The notes below the pieces were generated by a model that searched no databases, had not been told where the DNA came from, and worked only from the letters and a program-made list of their open reading frames with translations. Below, piece after piece: positions 1 through 5,086 of a stretch of 5,086 bases of DNA; the stretch's first letter is position 1; every line of letters begins with the position of its first letter. A program made the position numbers and the translations under genes. The DNA is from an uncultured Flavobacteriales bacterium. Lineage in GTDB: Bacteria > Bacteroidota > Bacteroidia > Flavobacteriales_D > Sanyastnellaceae. The stretch lies in assembly GCA_937996585.1 (NCBI GenBank), contig CALKUW010000142.1, positions 1 through 5,086 on the forward strand, in the 5' to 3' direction.

Positions 1-550
1 GAAGCCCAACCGGGAACTCGCCGAGGAATTCATCGCTTCCGGTGATTTCTGCTGGAATTCGGGCATTTTCGTGTGGTCCCTCGCCACGATACAAGACCGG
101 TTTGAAGCCCAGCTTCCCGATTTGCACAGCCTGTTTCTCGAGCGCGCCGACGACCTCGGCACGGAGCGGGAGGCCGAAGCGATCCGCGCCATTTTCGGGG
201 CGGCGGAGAACATCTCCATCGACTACGGCATCATGGAGGGAGCGCCCAATGTCGGGGTTGTGTTGGGCGATTTCGGATGGAGCGATCTTGGTACGTGGGG
301 ATCGCTATACGACAAGCTGGAAAAGAACGCCGAAGGCAATGCGCTCAGTGGCGTCCAACTGATCGGCGAAGGGGCCACCGGGCTCATGGTGGCCGGTGAG
401 GGCAACAAACTCGTGGTCGCCAAGGACCTCCAGGATTTCATCATCGTGGACACCCCGGACGCCCTGCTGCTGTGCCCGCGGGACCAGGAGCAGTGGGTCA
501 AACAGCTCGTTTCGCGCCTCAAGGCGGACAAGGGCGAGCCGCTGGTCTGA
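1..550 (+). CDS. manC: Mannose-1-phosphate guanylyltransferase, C-terminal part (5' end outside window)
   Basis: The enzyme joins mannose 1-phosphate and GTP to give GDP-mannose and pyrophosphate in the cytoplasm, supplying mannose and derived sugars for surface polysaccharides. The reading frame is open from base 2 and codes for 182 residues before the TGA at 548-550; bacterial relatives run to about 350 residues, so roughly the N-terminal half, including the nucleotide-binding loop, lies off the window. Visible family motifs are a leading KPN (the end of the usual EKP motif), WNSGIF at fragment residues 18-23, SIDYGIME (about bases 215-238) and GWSDLGTW (about bases 275-298). The tail, with its VDTPDALLLCP segment, matches the usual C-terminal end of single-domain guanylyltransferases. 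I see no phosphomannose isomerase domain after it. The frame is intact. The family call is firm; the exact sugar specificity rests on family resemblance. Confidence 0.93.
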   Translation, partial: KPNRELAEEFIASGDFCWNSGIFVWSLATIQDRFEAQLPDLHSLFLERADDLGTEREAEAIRAIFGAAENISIDYGIMEGAPNVGVVLGDFGWSDLGTWGSLYDKLEKNAEGNALSGVQLIGEGATGLMVAGEGNKLVVAKDLQDFIIVDTPDALLLCPRDQEQWVKQLVSRLKADKGEPLV

Positions 551-592
551 GCCCGGGTCCGGGGCGGGCATTCCACCCCGAAGCGGACAGTG

Positions 593-600
593 TACCTTCG
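593..600 (+). promoter_or_regulatory. Possible Bacteroidota-type -7 promoter element upstream of mlaE
   Basis: TACCTTCG matches the Bacteroidota housekeeping -7 box TAnnTTTG at all but one fixed position. A TTC at 571-573, 19 bases upstream, is one base off the TTG expected at -33. If used, transcription would start only a few bases before the mlaE ATG at 610, giving an almost leaderless message. The gap between the flanking genes is just 59 bases, so read-through from the guanylyltransferase is equally possible. Confidence 0.4.
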
Positions 601-609
601 TCGGTAGGC

Positions 610-1347
610 ATGGGTCTGCTCTTCCACATCGGACGGTATTTCGCCTTCATGGCTTCGGCACTTCGCCGACCGCAGAAGGCGCGCGTCTTCTGGCAGGCGA
701 CCCTTGTTGAGCTCGAGGCCATCGGTGTCCAGAGCGTAGGCATCGTCGCCCTGCTGAGCCTGTTCATGGGTGCGGTCATCGCCATACAGACGGCGCACCA
801 GGTCAGCGGCTGGATTCCGGCCTACACCATCGGCTTCACGGTCCGCCAGACCATGATCCTCGAGTTCGCCCCGACCATCATCCCGGTCATCCTGTCGGGC
901 AAGGTGGGCTCCAACATCGCCTCCCAGATCGGCACCATGCAGGTGACCGAGCAGATCGATGCGCTGGAGGTCATGGGGGTGCGCAGCATCTCCCACCTCG
1001 TGCTGCCCAAGCTGCTGGCCGCGCTCCTCATCTTTCCCTTTCTCGTGGTGATTTCCATGGTGCTGGGCATCGGAGCGGGAGCCTGGGTGTGCAACGCCGC
1101 GGACCTCAGCAGCTTCGCGGATTTCAAATACGGCATCCAGATCGATTTCAGGGCCTTCGACGTGGCCTACGCGCTCATCAAGACCTGCGTCTTCGCCCTC
1201 ATCATCACGAGCGTCAGTGCCTACCACGGTTACCACACCTCGGGGGGCGCCCGGGAGGTGGGCCGGTCGAGCACGAAGGCGGTCGTCTACAGCGTCGTCA
1301 TCGTCATGGTCGCCAACCTGGTCATCACCCAACTCCTGCTGACATGA
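610..1347 (+). CDS. mlaE: MlaE-family ABC transporter permease (phospholipid transport)
   Basis: This is the integral inner-membrane subunit of an MCE/Mla-type ABC transporter, which moves phospholipids between inner and outer membrane and helps keep outer-membrane lipid asymmetry. The 245-residue length is normal for the family. Hydrophobic segments lie near residues 41-60, 82-96, 132-157, 186-205 and 222-244, preceded by an amphipathic N-terminus. The family hallmark, EQIDALEVMG, lies at residues 114-123 and forms the cytoplasmic contact with the ATPase; the preceding EFAPT (85-89) and GKVGS (97-101) are also typical. The ATG at 610 was chosen because the HIGRYF start of the family follows at once. 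The frame is open further upstream (to 472), but that part overlaps the preceding gene and shows no conserved features. The stop overlaps the mlaF start as ATGA, indicating translational coupling. No MlaD or MlaC partner is in the window. Confidence 0.95.
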   Translation: MGLLFHIGRYFAFMASALRRPQKARVFWQATLVELEAIGVQSVGIVALLSLFMGAVIAIQTAHQVSGWIPAYTIGFTVRQTMILEFAPTIIPVILSGKVGSNIASQIGTMQVTEQIDALEVMGVRSISHLVLPKLLAALLIFPFLVVISMVLGIGAGAWVCNAADLSSFADFKYGIQIDFRAFDVAYALIKTCVFALIITSVSAYHGYHTSGGAREVGRSSTKAVVYSVVIVMVANLVITQLLLT

Positions 1348-2105
1348 TCCGGGTGCGCGGCGTGGAGAAGTCCTTCGGGGACAAGACGGTGCTCCACGGC
1401 ATCGACGCGGAATTCCATGCGGGCCAGGTGAACTTCATCATCGGCCGGAGCGGTTCGGGAAAATCGGTGCTCACCAAGTGCATCGTGGGCCTGCTCGAGG
1501 TCGATGCCGGCAGCGTGCAATACGACGATGTGGTGTTCTCCGACCTCGACCGGAAGGAGCGGGAGGAGGTGCGCCGGCGCATCGGCATGCTCTTCCAGGG
1601 AGGCGCCTTGTTTGACAGCATGACCGTCCTGGAGAACGTCGAGTTTCCCTTGCGCATGTTTGCCGGAATGGGCGCCGAAGAGCGCCGTGACCGCGCGATG
1701 GAATGCCTTCAACGCGTGGAGTTGGAAGGGGCGGAGGACAGGTTTCCGGCAGAAGTGTCCGGCGGCATGCAGAAGCGGGTGGCCCTTGCGCGCGCCATTG
1801 TCAATCGACCGAAGTACCTGTTCTGCGATGAGCCGAACTCCGGGCTCGACCCCCAGACGGCCATTGTGATCGACAACCTGATCAGCGACTTGACCCATGA
1901 ATACGGCACCACGACGGTGGTCATTTCGCACGACATGAACAGCGTCATCGAAATCGGTGAGAACATCCACTTCCTGCACGAAGGGCGTGTGGCCTGGCAG
2001 GGAGACCGGAAGGGCATTCTGGACAGCGGTGTCGGTGACCTCGACAACTTCGTCTACGCTTCGGACCTCATGCGGGACATCCGCGCCAAACTCCAGGGGC
2101 GTTGA
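1344..2105 (+). CDS. mlaF: MlaF-family ABC transporter ATP-binding protein
   Basis: This 253-residue cytoplasmic ATPase powers the MlaE permease encoded just before it. All ABC ATPase motifs are present and in order: Walker A GRSGSGKS (34-41), Q-loop Gln85 within LFQGGALFDS, signature SGGMQKR (139-145), Walker B ending in Asp162-Glu163, D-loop SGLD (166-169) and switch His196. The Q-loop sequence FQGGALFDS and the Met in the signature (SGGM rather than SGGQ) separate MlaF-type ATPases from generic importer ATPases. The DEPNSGLDP variant, with Asn in place of the usual Thr, does not affect catalytic residues. The ATG at 1344 overlaps the mlaE stop by four bases, and no Shine-Dalgarno sequence is visible, so translation probably depends on coupling. 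The stop in turn overlaps the TTG start of the next gene. Substrate assignment to phospholipids follows from the family and was not read from the sequence. Confidence 0.95.
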   Translation: MIRVRGVEKSFGDKTVLHGIDAEFHAGQVNFIIGRSGSGKSVLTKCIVGLLEVDAGSVQYDDVVFSDLDRKEREEVRRRIGMLFQGGALFDSMTVLENVEFPLRMFAGMGAEERRDRAMECLQRVELEGAEDRFPAEVSGGMQKRVALARAIVNRPKYLFCDEPNSGLDPQTAIVIDNLISDLTHEYGTTTVVISHDMNSVIEIGENIHFLHEGRVAWQGDRKGILDSGVGDLDNFVYASDLMRDIRAKLQGR

Positions 2106-2800
2106 GCGCAGACCAAGCCCACATTCCCTATGGATTGCCGCGGCTGGATGCAGATGAAATGCGCCGGCGGCTCAAGGCCTTGCATGCCCACCTTGATGCA
2201 CGGCGGAGTGTGCGGTTTTTCAGCCAGGAGGCCATTCCCATCGATGTTCTTGAGCAAGCCATCCGCATCGCGGGTACGGCACCGAGCGGGGCACACAAGC
2301 AGCCTTGGACCTTCTGCATCGTGACCGACCCGGCTTTGCGGAAGCGCATCCGCGAAGCCGTTGAGGAGGAGGAGTACAGAAGCTACACAGACCGCATGTC
2401 CGACCGTTGGCTCGAAGATCTGCAGCCCCTGGCGACGGACCATGTGAAGCCCTTCATCGAAGAGGCGCCTGCCTTGATCATCGTGTTCAAGCGGGTACAC
2501 GAGGTGGACATGGAAACGGGACAGAAACACCCCAATTACTACGTGCAGGAGAGCTGTGGCATCGCGGTGGGCCTGCTGCTGGCGGCCTTGCACGAGGCGG
2601 GGCTGGCCGCCCTCACCCACACGCCTTCTCCCATGAACTTCCTCGCTGAATTGCTCGAGCGTCCCGACAACGAGCGTGCCTTCCTCAACATTCCGGTGGG
2701 TTGGCCCGCAGATGACGCCACCGTGCCTAACCTTTCGCGCAAAACATTGGACGAAATCTGTGTCCATTACGGTGGGTCACAGGAAAAGGGTTGCAAATAA
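2102..2800 (+). CDS. Iodotyrosine deiodinase-like flavoprotein (nitroreductase fold)
   Basis: Predicted FMN-dependent reductive dehalogenase of halotyrosines, in the IYD branch of the nitroreductase superfamily; such enzymes are soluble homodimers in bacteria. The 232 residues align almost without gaps to the human IYD catalytic domain as I remember it. Flavin-binding features are RRSVR (34-38), APSGAH (60-65), PVG (198-200) and Arg213. The IYD substrate lid is present with Glu91, Tyr95 and Lys116, corresponding to human Glu157, Tyr161 and Lys182; generic nitroreductases and BluB lack this triad. Thr174, just before Pro175, matches the human Thr239 that contacts flavin N5. The TTG at 2102 is preferred over the ATG at 2159, because the HIPYG segment (7-11) resembles the conserved stretch before the first helix in relatives, and because it gives a four-base TTGA overlap with mlaF. 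The later start would give 213 residues. The natural substrate in bacteria and the electron donor are unknown; other halophenols are possible. Confidence 0.85.
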   Translation: MSADQAHIPYGLPRLDADEMRRRLKALHAHLDARRSVRFFSQEAIPIDVLEQAIRIAGTAPSGAHKQPWTFCIVTDPALRKRIREAVEEEEYRSYTDRMSDRWLEDLQPLATDHVKPFIEEAPALIIVFKRVHEVDMETGQKHPNYYVQESCGIAVGLLLAALHEAGLAALTHTPSPMNFLAELLERPDNERAFLNIPVGWPADDATVPNLSRKTLDEICVHYGGSQEKGCK

Positions 2801-2931
2801 AAGACTGTTAATCAGATAGTTGAATCTATTCCCAACATGGAAGTGGGCAAGTTTCACGAATCCTTGATTTGGGCGTCCGACACTTGGAAAGCAAGGGTTT
2901 ACTTTGCACCGCATTCGCAACACCACACATC
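2801..2931 (+). other. Intergenic region before acpP, AT-richer than its surroundings
   Basis: This 131-base gap is the longest non-coding stretch in the window and separates the mla/deiodinase group from the fatty-acid group. Its first 35 bases are clearly AT-rich. I see no strong hairpin followed by T residues, so no intrinsic terminator for the upstream genes can be called. The 3' part carries the promoter-like element described separately. The bases just before the acpP start (CAACACCACACATC) have no Shine-Dalgarno sequence, as usual in Bacteroidota. Confidence 0.6.
2899..2906 (+). promoter_or_regulatory. Probable acpP promoter, Bacteroidota-type -7 element
   Basis: TTACTTTG, followed by C, matches the -7 consensus TAnnTTTG except for T in place of the first A. 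It can also be read as TA-C-TTTG with a one-base shorter spacer. It lies 25 bases before the acpP ATG, so the leader would be about 20 bases long. The -33 match is poor: TTTG at 2868-2871 is rather far and TTG at 2884-2886 too close for the usual 17-23 base spacing. Position before a highly expressed gene supports the call more than the sequence match alone. Confidence 0.45.
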
Positions 2932-3165
2932 ATGTCTGATATCCGCGAAAAAGTGACCGCCATCATCGTCGACAAACTCGGCGTGGATGCATCCGAAGTG
3001 AACGACGCCGCTGGTTTCACCAACGACCTCGGTGCGGACTCCCTCGATACCGTTGAGTTGATCATGGAATTCGAGAAGGAATTCAACATCGCCATCCCGG
3101 ACGACCAGGCCGAGAAGATCGGTACCGTCGGCCAAGCCATCGAGTACATCGAGAACGCGAAGTAA
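2932..3165 (+). CDS. acpP: Acyl carrier protein
   Basis: This small acidic cytoplasmic protein carries growing acyl chains as thioesters on a 4'-phosphopantetheine arm during fatty acid synthesis, and donates acyl groups for phospholipid and lipid A assembly. The 77-residue length is standard. The attachment site is Ser37 in the motif GADSLDTVELIMEFE (34-48), the recognition helix for the holo-ACP synthase and partner enzymes. The C-terminal IGTVGQAIEYI segment (63-73) is also typical. The start is the ATG at 2932, giving the usual MSDI beginning; the frame is open further upstream, but that stretch contains the promoter-like element and has no conserved content. It sits seven bases before fabF and is almost certainly co-transcribed with it. 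High expression from its own promoter is expected, because ACP is abundant in most bacteria. Confidence 0.97.
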   Translation: MSDIREKVTAIIVDKLGVDASEVNDAAGFTNDLGADSLDTVELIMEFEKEFNIAIPDDQAEKIGTVGQAIEYIENAK

Positions 3166-3172
3166 GCCCTGC

Positions 3173-4420
3173 ATGGAGCTGCACCGTGTCGTCGTCACGG
3201 GAATGGGTTGCCTGACGCCGTTGGGCAATGACGTTCCTTCCTTTTTTGACGCCCTCAAACGGGGGGTCAGCGGAGCAGGTCACATCACCCGCTTCGATGC
3301 CTCCAAATTCAAGACGCAGTTCGCCTGCGAATTGAAGGACTGGGATGCCGCTGAGCATTTCGACCGCAAGGAGCAGCGCAAGCTGGACCCCTACGCCCAG
3401 TACGGCATCGTAGCCGCCCGTCAGGCCGTGGCCCAATCCGGTCTCGCTGAAGCCGAGCCCGACCCTGACCGGGTGGGCGTCATCTTCGGCAGTGGCATCG
3501 GTGGCATCCTGACCTTCCAGCAGGAGATCCAGAACTTCGTGGAGGGCGATGGTACGCCGCGCTTCAACCCCTTCTTCATTCCAAAGATGATCGGCGACAT
3601 CGCCGCCGGTCACATCAGCATGGAATACGGCTTCCGGGGGCCGAACTACGCCTGTGTCTCCGCTTGTGCCAGCTCCACCAACTCCATCATCGACGCGTTC
3701 AATGCCATCCGCTACGGAAAGGCCGACGCGATGGTGACGGGCGGTGCCGAGGCCGCCGTGGTCGAGGCGGGAATTGGAGGCTTCAGTGCCATGAAGGCCC
3801 TGTCGACGCGCAATGAGGAGCCCGAAGTGGCTTCCCGGCCGTTCGACGTTCACCGCGACGGGTTCGTGTTGGGCGAGGGTGCCGGTGCATTGGTGCTGGA
3901 GTCCCTCGATCACGCCCAGGCCCGCGGAGCGCACATCATCTGCGAGGTGATGGGGGGCGGAGCCTCCGCCGATGCCCACCACATGACGGCACCCCACCCG
4001 GAAGGACTGGGCGCCCGCAATGTGATGCGTGCTGCCCTTGAGGACGCGGGGATGTCTCCGGACGAGCTGGACTATGTCAATGTGCACGGCACCTCCACGC
4101 CGTTGGGTGACATCGCCGAGGTCAAGGCCATTGAGGAGGTCTTCGGGGAACACGCCAAGTCTTTGAGCATCTCCAGCACGAAGTCCATGACGGGACACCT
4201 TTTGGGCGCTGCCGGAGCCATCGAGACGCTGGCCTGCATCATGGCGGTGACGGAAGACGTCATTCCGCCGACCATCAATTCCACGGATCCGGATCCGGCC
4301 TTGAACCAGGAGCTCGACTACACCTTCAACTTAAAGAAGGAGCGTCCTGTGCGCGCTGCGCTCTCGAACACCTTTGGATTCGGTGGGCACAACGCATCGG
4401 TGATCGTCCGCAAGTTCTGA
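3173..4420 (+). CDS. fabF: Beta-ketoacyl-ACP synthase II (KAS II)
   Basis: The enzyme condenses malonyl-ACP with acyl-ACP, releasing CO2, to extend fatty acids by two carbons; KAS II enzymes also handle the longer unsaturated chains. The 415-residue length is standard and the thiolase-fold active site is complete: Cys165 in SACASSTNS, His305 in VNVHGTSTP, Lys337 in SSTKS, and His342 in GHLLGAAGA. The gating Phe403 lies in GFGGHN (402-407), with His where E. coli FabF has Thr, a common variant. The ADAHHMTAPHPEG segment (266-278) marks FabF rather than FabB. The gene follows acpP by seven bases without a visible Shine-Dalgarno sequence, and its TGA overlaps the rnc ATG by one base (TGATG). Substrate and partner are therefore encoded side by side, the usual arrangement across bacteria. 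The frame is intact with no unusual insertions. Confidence 0.97.
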   Translation: MELHRVVVTGMGCLTPLGNDVPSFFDALKRGVSGAGHITRFDASKFKTQFACELKDWDAAEHFDRKEQRKLDPYAQYGIVAARQAVAQSGLAEAEPDPDRVGVIFGSGIGGILTFQQEIQNFVEGDGTPRFNPFFIPKMIGDIAAGHISMEYGFRGPNYACVSACASSTNSIIDAFNAIRYGKADAMVTGGAEAAVVEAGIGGFSAMKALSTRNEEPEVASRPFDVHRDGFVLGEGAGALVLESLDHAQARGAHIICEVMGGGASADAHHMTAPHPEGLGARNVMRAALEDAGMSPDELDYVNVHGTSTPLGDIAEVKAIEEVFGEHAKSLSISSTKSMTGHLLGAAGAIETLACIMAVTEDVIPPTINSTDPDPALNQELDYTFNLKKERPVRAALSNTFGFGGHNASVIVRKF

Positions 4421-5086
4421 TGCCGTTTGGGCGCAAGGACACCCGGGAAGCGCGCATCCGAAGGTTCATACGTCGGCATTTCGGCGTCCGACCCCGCACC
4501 TTGACCCCTTACCTCGAAGCCTTCCGGCACTCCAGCTCATCGGGGTGCCAGCAGGACGGGCTTCCCAGCAATGAACGCCTGGAATTCCTGGGGGATTCCG
4601 TTCTCGACATGATCGTCGTGGACCTCCTTTACAGCAAGTTTCCGGACGGCAATGAGGGGGATATGACCCGGATGAAGGCGCGGCTCGTCAGCCGTGAATC
4701 GCTCAACCTGCTCGGGGAGGAGATCGGCATCGAGCACCTCATTGATGCCCAGACGGGCAAGGGAGCGGTGCACGCTTCCATCCGCGGCAACGCCATGGAG
4801 GCGGTGGTGGGTGCCGTTTACCTCGACCGCGGGTTTGCCCGCACGCAACGGGGTGTGCTCAAGCTGTTGAAGCGGTTCGACCTGGAGCACCGACTGCAGG
4901 CCACTGTCGACTTCAAGAGCAAACTGCACGAATGGGGTCAGAAGCGGAAGAAGCGCGTCCAATTCAAGGTGGTGCGAGAATTCAAGCGCGATGGCCAGCA
5001 ACTCTACAAGATGCAGGTGCTGGTGGGAGGCAAGGTGATGGGGACATCAGATGGCCCGTCTAAGAAGTCTGCGGAGCAAGCGGCGG
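4420..5086 (+). CDS. rnc: Ribonuclease III (3' end outside window)
   Basis: RNase III cuts double-stranded RNA, processing rRNA precursors and some mRNAs in the cytoplasm. The frame is open from the ATG at 4420 to the window edge, giving 222 residues. The family usually has about 225-250, so only a short tail is missing. The signature NERLEFLGDS (51-60) supplies acidic residues Glu52, Glu55 and Asp59. The second metal-site segment reads GNAMEAVVGAVYLD (123-136), keeping catalytic Glu127 but with Asn124 where E. coli has Asp114. A double-stranded-RNA-binding domain follows from about residue 163, with its first helix at KSKLHEW (166-172) and the basic SKKSAEQAA at the end (214-222). The N-terminus has a basic extension (residues 1-22) of about 14 residues compared with E. 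coli. The start overlaps the fabF stop by one base, so translation is probably coupled. Order acpP-fabF-rnc is widespread. Confidence 0.95.
   Translation, partial: MPFGRKDTREARIRRFIRRHFGVRPRTLTPYLEAFRHSSSSGCQQDGLPSNERLEFLGDSVLDMIVVDLLYSKFPDGNEGDMTRMKARLVSRESLNLLGEEIGIEHLIDAQTGKGAVHASIRGNAMEAVVGAVYLDRGFARTQRGVLKLLKRFDLEHRLQATVDFKSKLHEWGQKRKKRVQFKVVREFKRDGQQLYKMQVLVGGKVMGTSDGPSKKSAEQAA

Noticed and set aside
551..580. GC-rich inverted repeats (GCCCG...CGGGC and CGGGG...CCCCG) after manC as a possible terminator
   Set aside because: Stems are only five base pairs, mutually exclusive, and not followed by a T run; such pairs are expected by chance in GC-rich DNA.
223..1332. Antisense open frame of 369 codons opposite manC and mlaE
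   Set aside because: It spans two clear + strand genes and their gap, and its product is low-complexity, rich in Asp, His and Arg, without family motifs.
2054..2767. Antisense open frame of 237 codons opposite the IYD-like gene
   Set aside because: The + strand frame matches a known family over its whole length; the antisense product shows no motif.
2102..2800. BluB or generic oxygen-insensitive nitroreductase identity for the flavoprotein
   Set aside because: The IYD lid triad with correct spacing, and near gap-free alignment to IYD from RRSVR through to the C-terminal RK motif, fit the deiodinase branch better.
2814..2831. AT-rich dyad (ATAG...CTAT) after the IYD-like gene as a terminator
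   Set aside because: The stem is four base pairs with weak extension and no T tract.
2837..2956. Small + strand open frame of 39 codons overlapping the acpP start
   Set aside because: It has no recognisable content, would include the promoter-like element, and ends inside acpP in another frame. A leader peptide cannot be excluded but nothing supports it.
3083..4198. Long antisense open frame of 371 codons opposite fabF and the end of acpP
   Set aside because: The + strand encodes FabF with every catalytic residue intact. The antisense product is rich in His, Gly and Asp with no recognisable domain, as expected for the mirror of a GC-rich coding region.
4285..4299. Tandem palindromic GGATCC repeat
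   Set aside because: It lies inside fabF and simply encodes an Asp-Pro-Asp-Pro stretch; no sign of a regulatory site.
4537..5001. Antisense open frame of 154 codons opposite rnc
   Set aside because: The + strand carries the RNase III signature and RNA-binding domain. The antisense frame is a shadow.

Overview
The window is a fully coding, GC-rich (roughly 60%) stretch of a bacterial chromosome with every gene on the + strand. It most likely comes from the phylum Bacteroidota. The supporting points are the mlaE-mlaF pair directly after a mannose-1-phosphate guanylyltransferase, the acpP-fabF-rnc block, the absence of Shine-Dalgarno sequences before the starts, and two elements resembling the Bacteroidota sigma -7 box (TAnnTTTG). 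The high GC suggests one of the GC-rich lineages rather than a typical AT-rich flavobacterium. I cannot place it more finely.

Layout. Bases 1-550 hold the C-terminal half of a mannose-1-phosphate guanylyltransferase, which makes GDP-mannose for surface glycans. After a 59-base gap with a possible promoter come three overlapping genes. They are an MlaE-type permease (610-1347), its MlaF-type ATPase (1344-2105, 4-base ATGA overlap) and a nitroreductase-fold flavoprotein (2102-2800, 4-base TTGA overlap from a TTG start). An AT-richer 131-base intergenic region with a promoter-like element follows. It leads into acyl carrier protein (2932-3165), beta-ketoacyl-ACP synthase II (3173-4420) and ribonuclease III (4420 to the end, cut by the window edge).

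How the genes work together. MlaE and MlaF form the inner-membrane core of a lipid transporter that maintains the outer membrane; no MCE/MlaD partner is in the window. AcpP and FabF are carrier and condensing enzyme in fatty acid elongation, and rnc is translationally linked behind fabF.

The most interesting gene is the flavoprotein. It is not a generic nitroreductase: it carries the features that mark iodotyrosine deiodinase (IYD), the enzyme that reductively removes halogen from halotyrosines. These include the substrate-lid triad Glu91/Tyr95/Lys116 and the Thr174 next to the flavin. Its tight coupling to a lipid-transport ABC pair is unexpected. A second point is an Asn where the textbook RNase III has a metal-binding Asp. 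I found no RNA genes, mobile elements, CRISPR arrays or long repeats.
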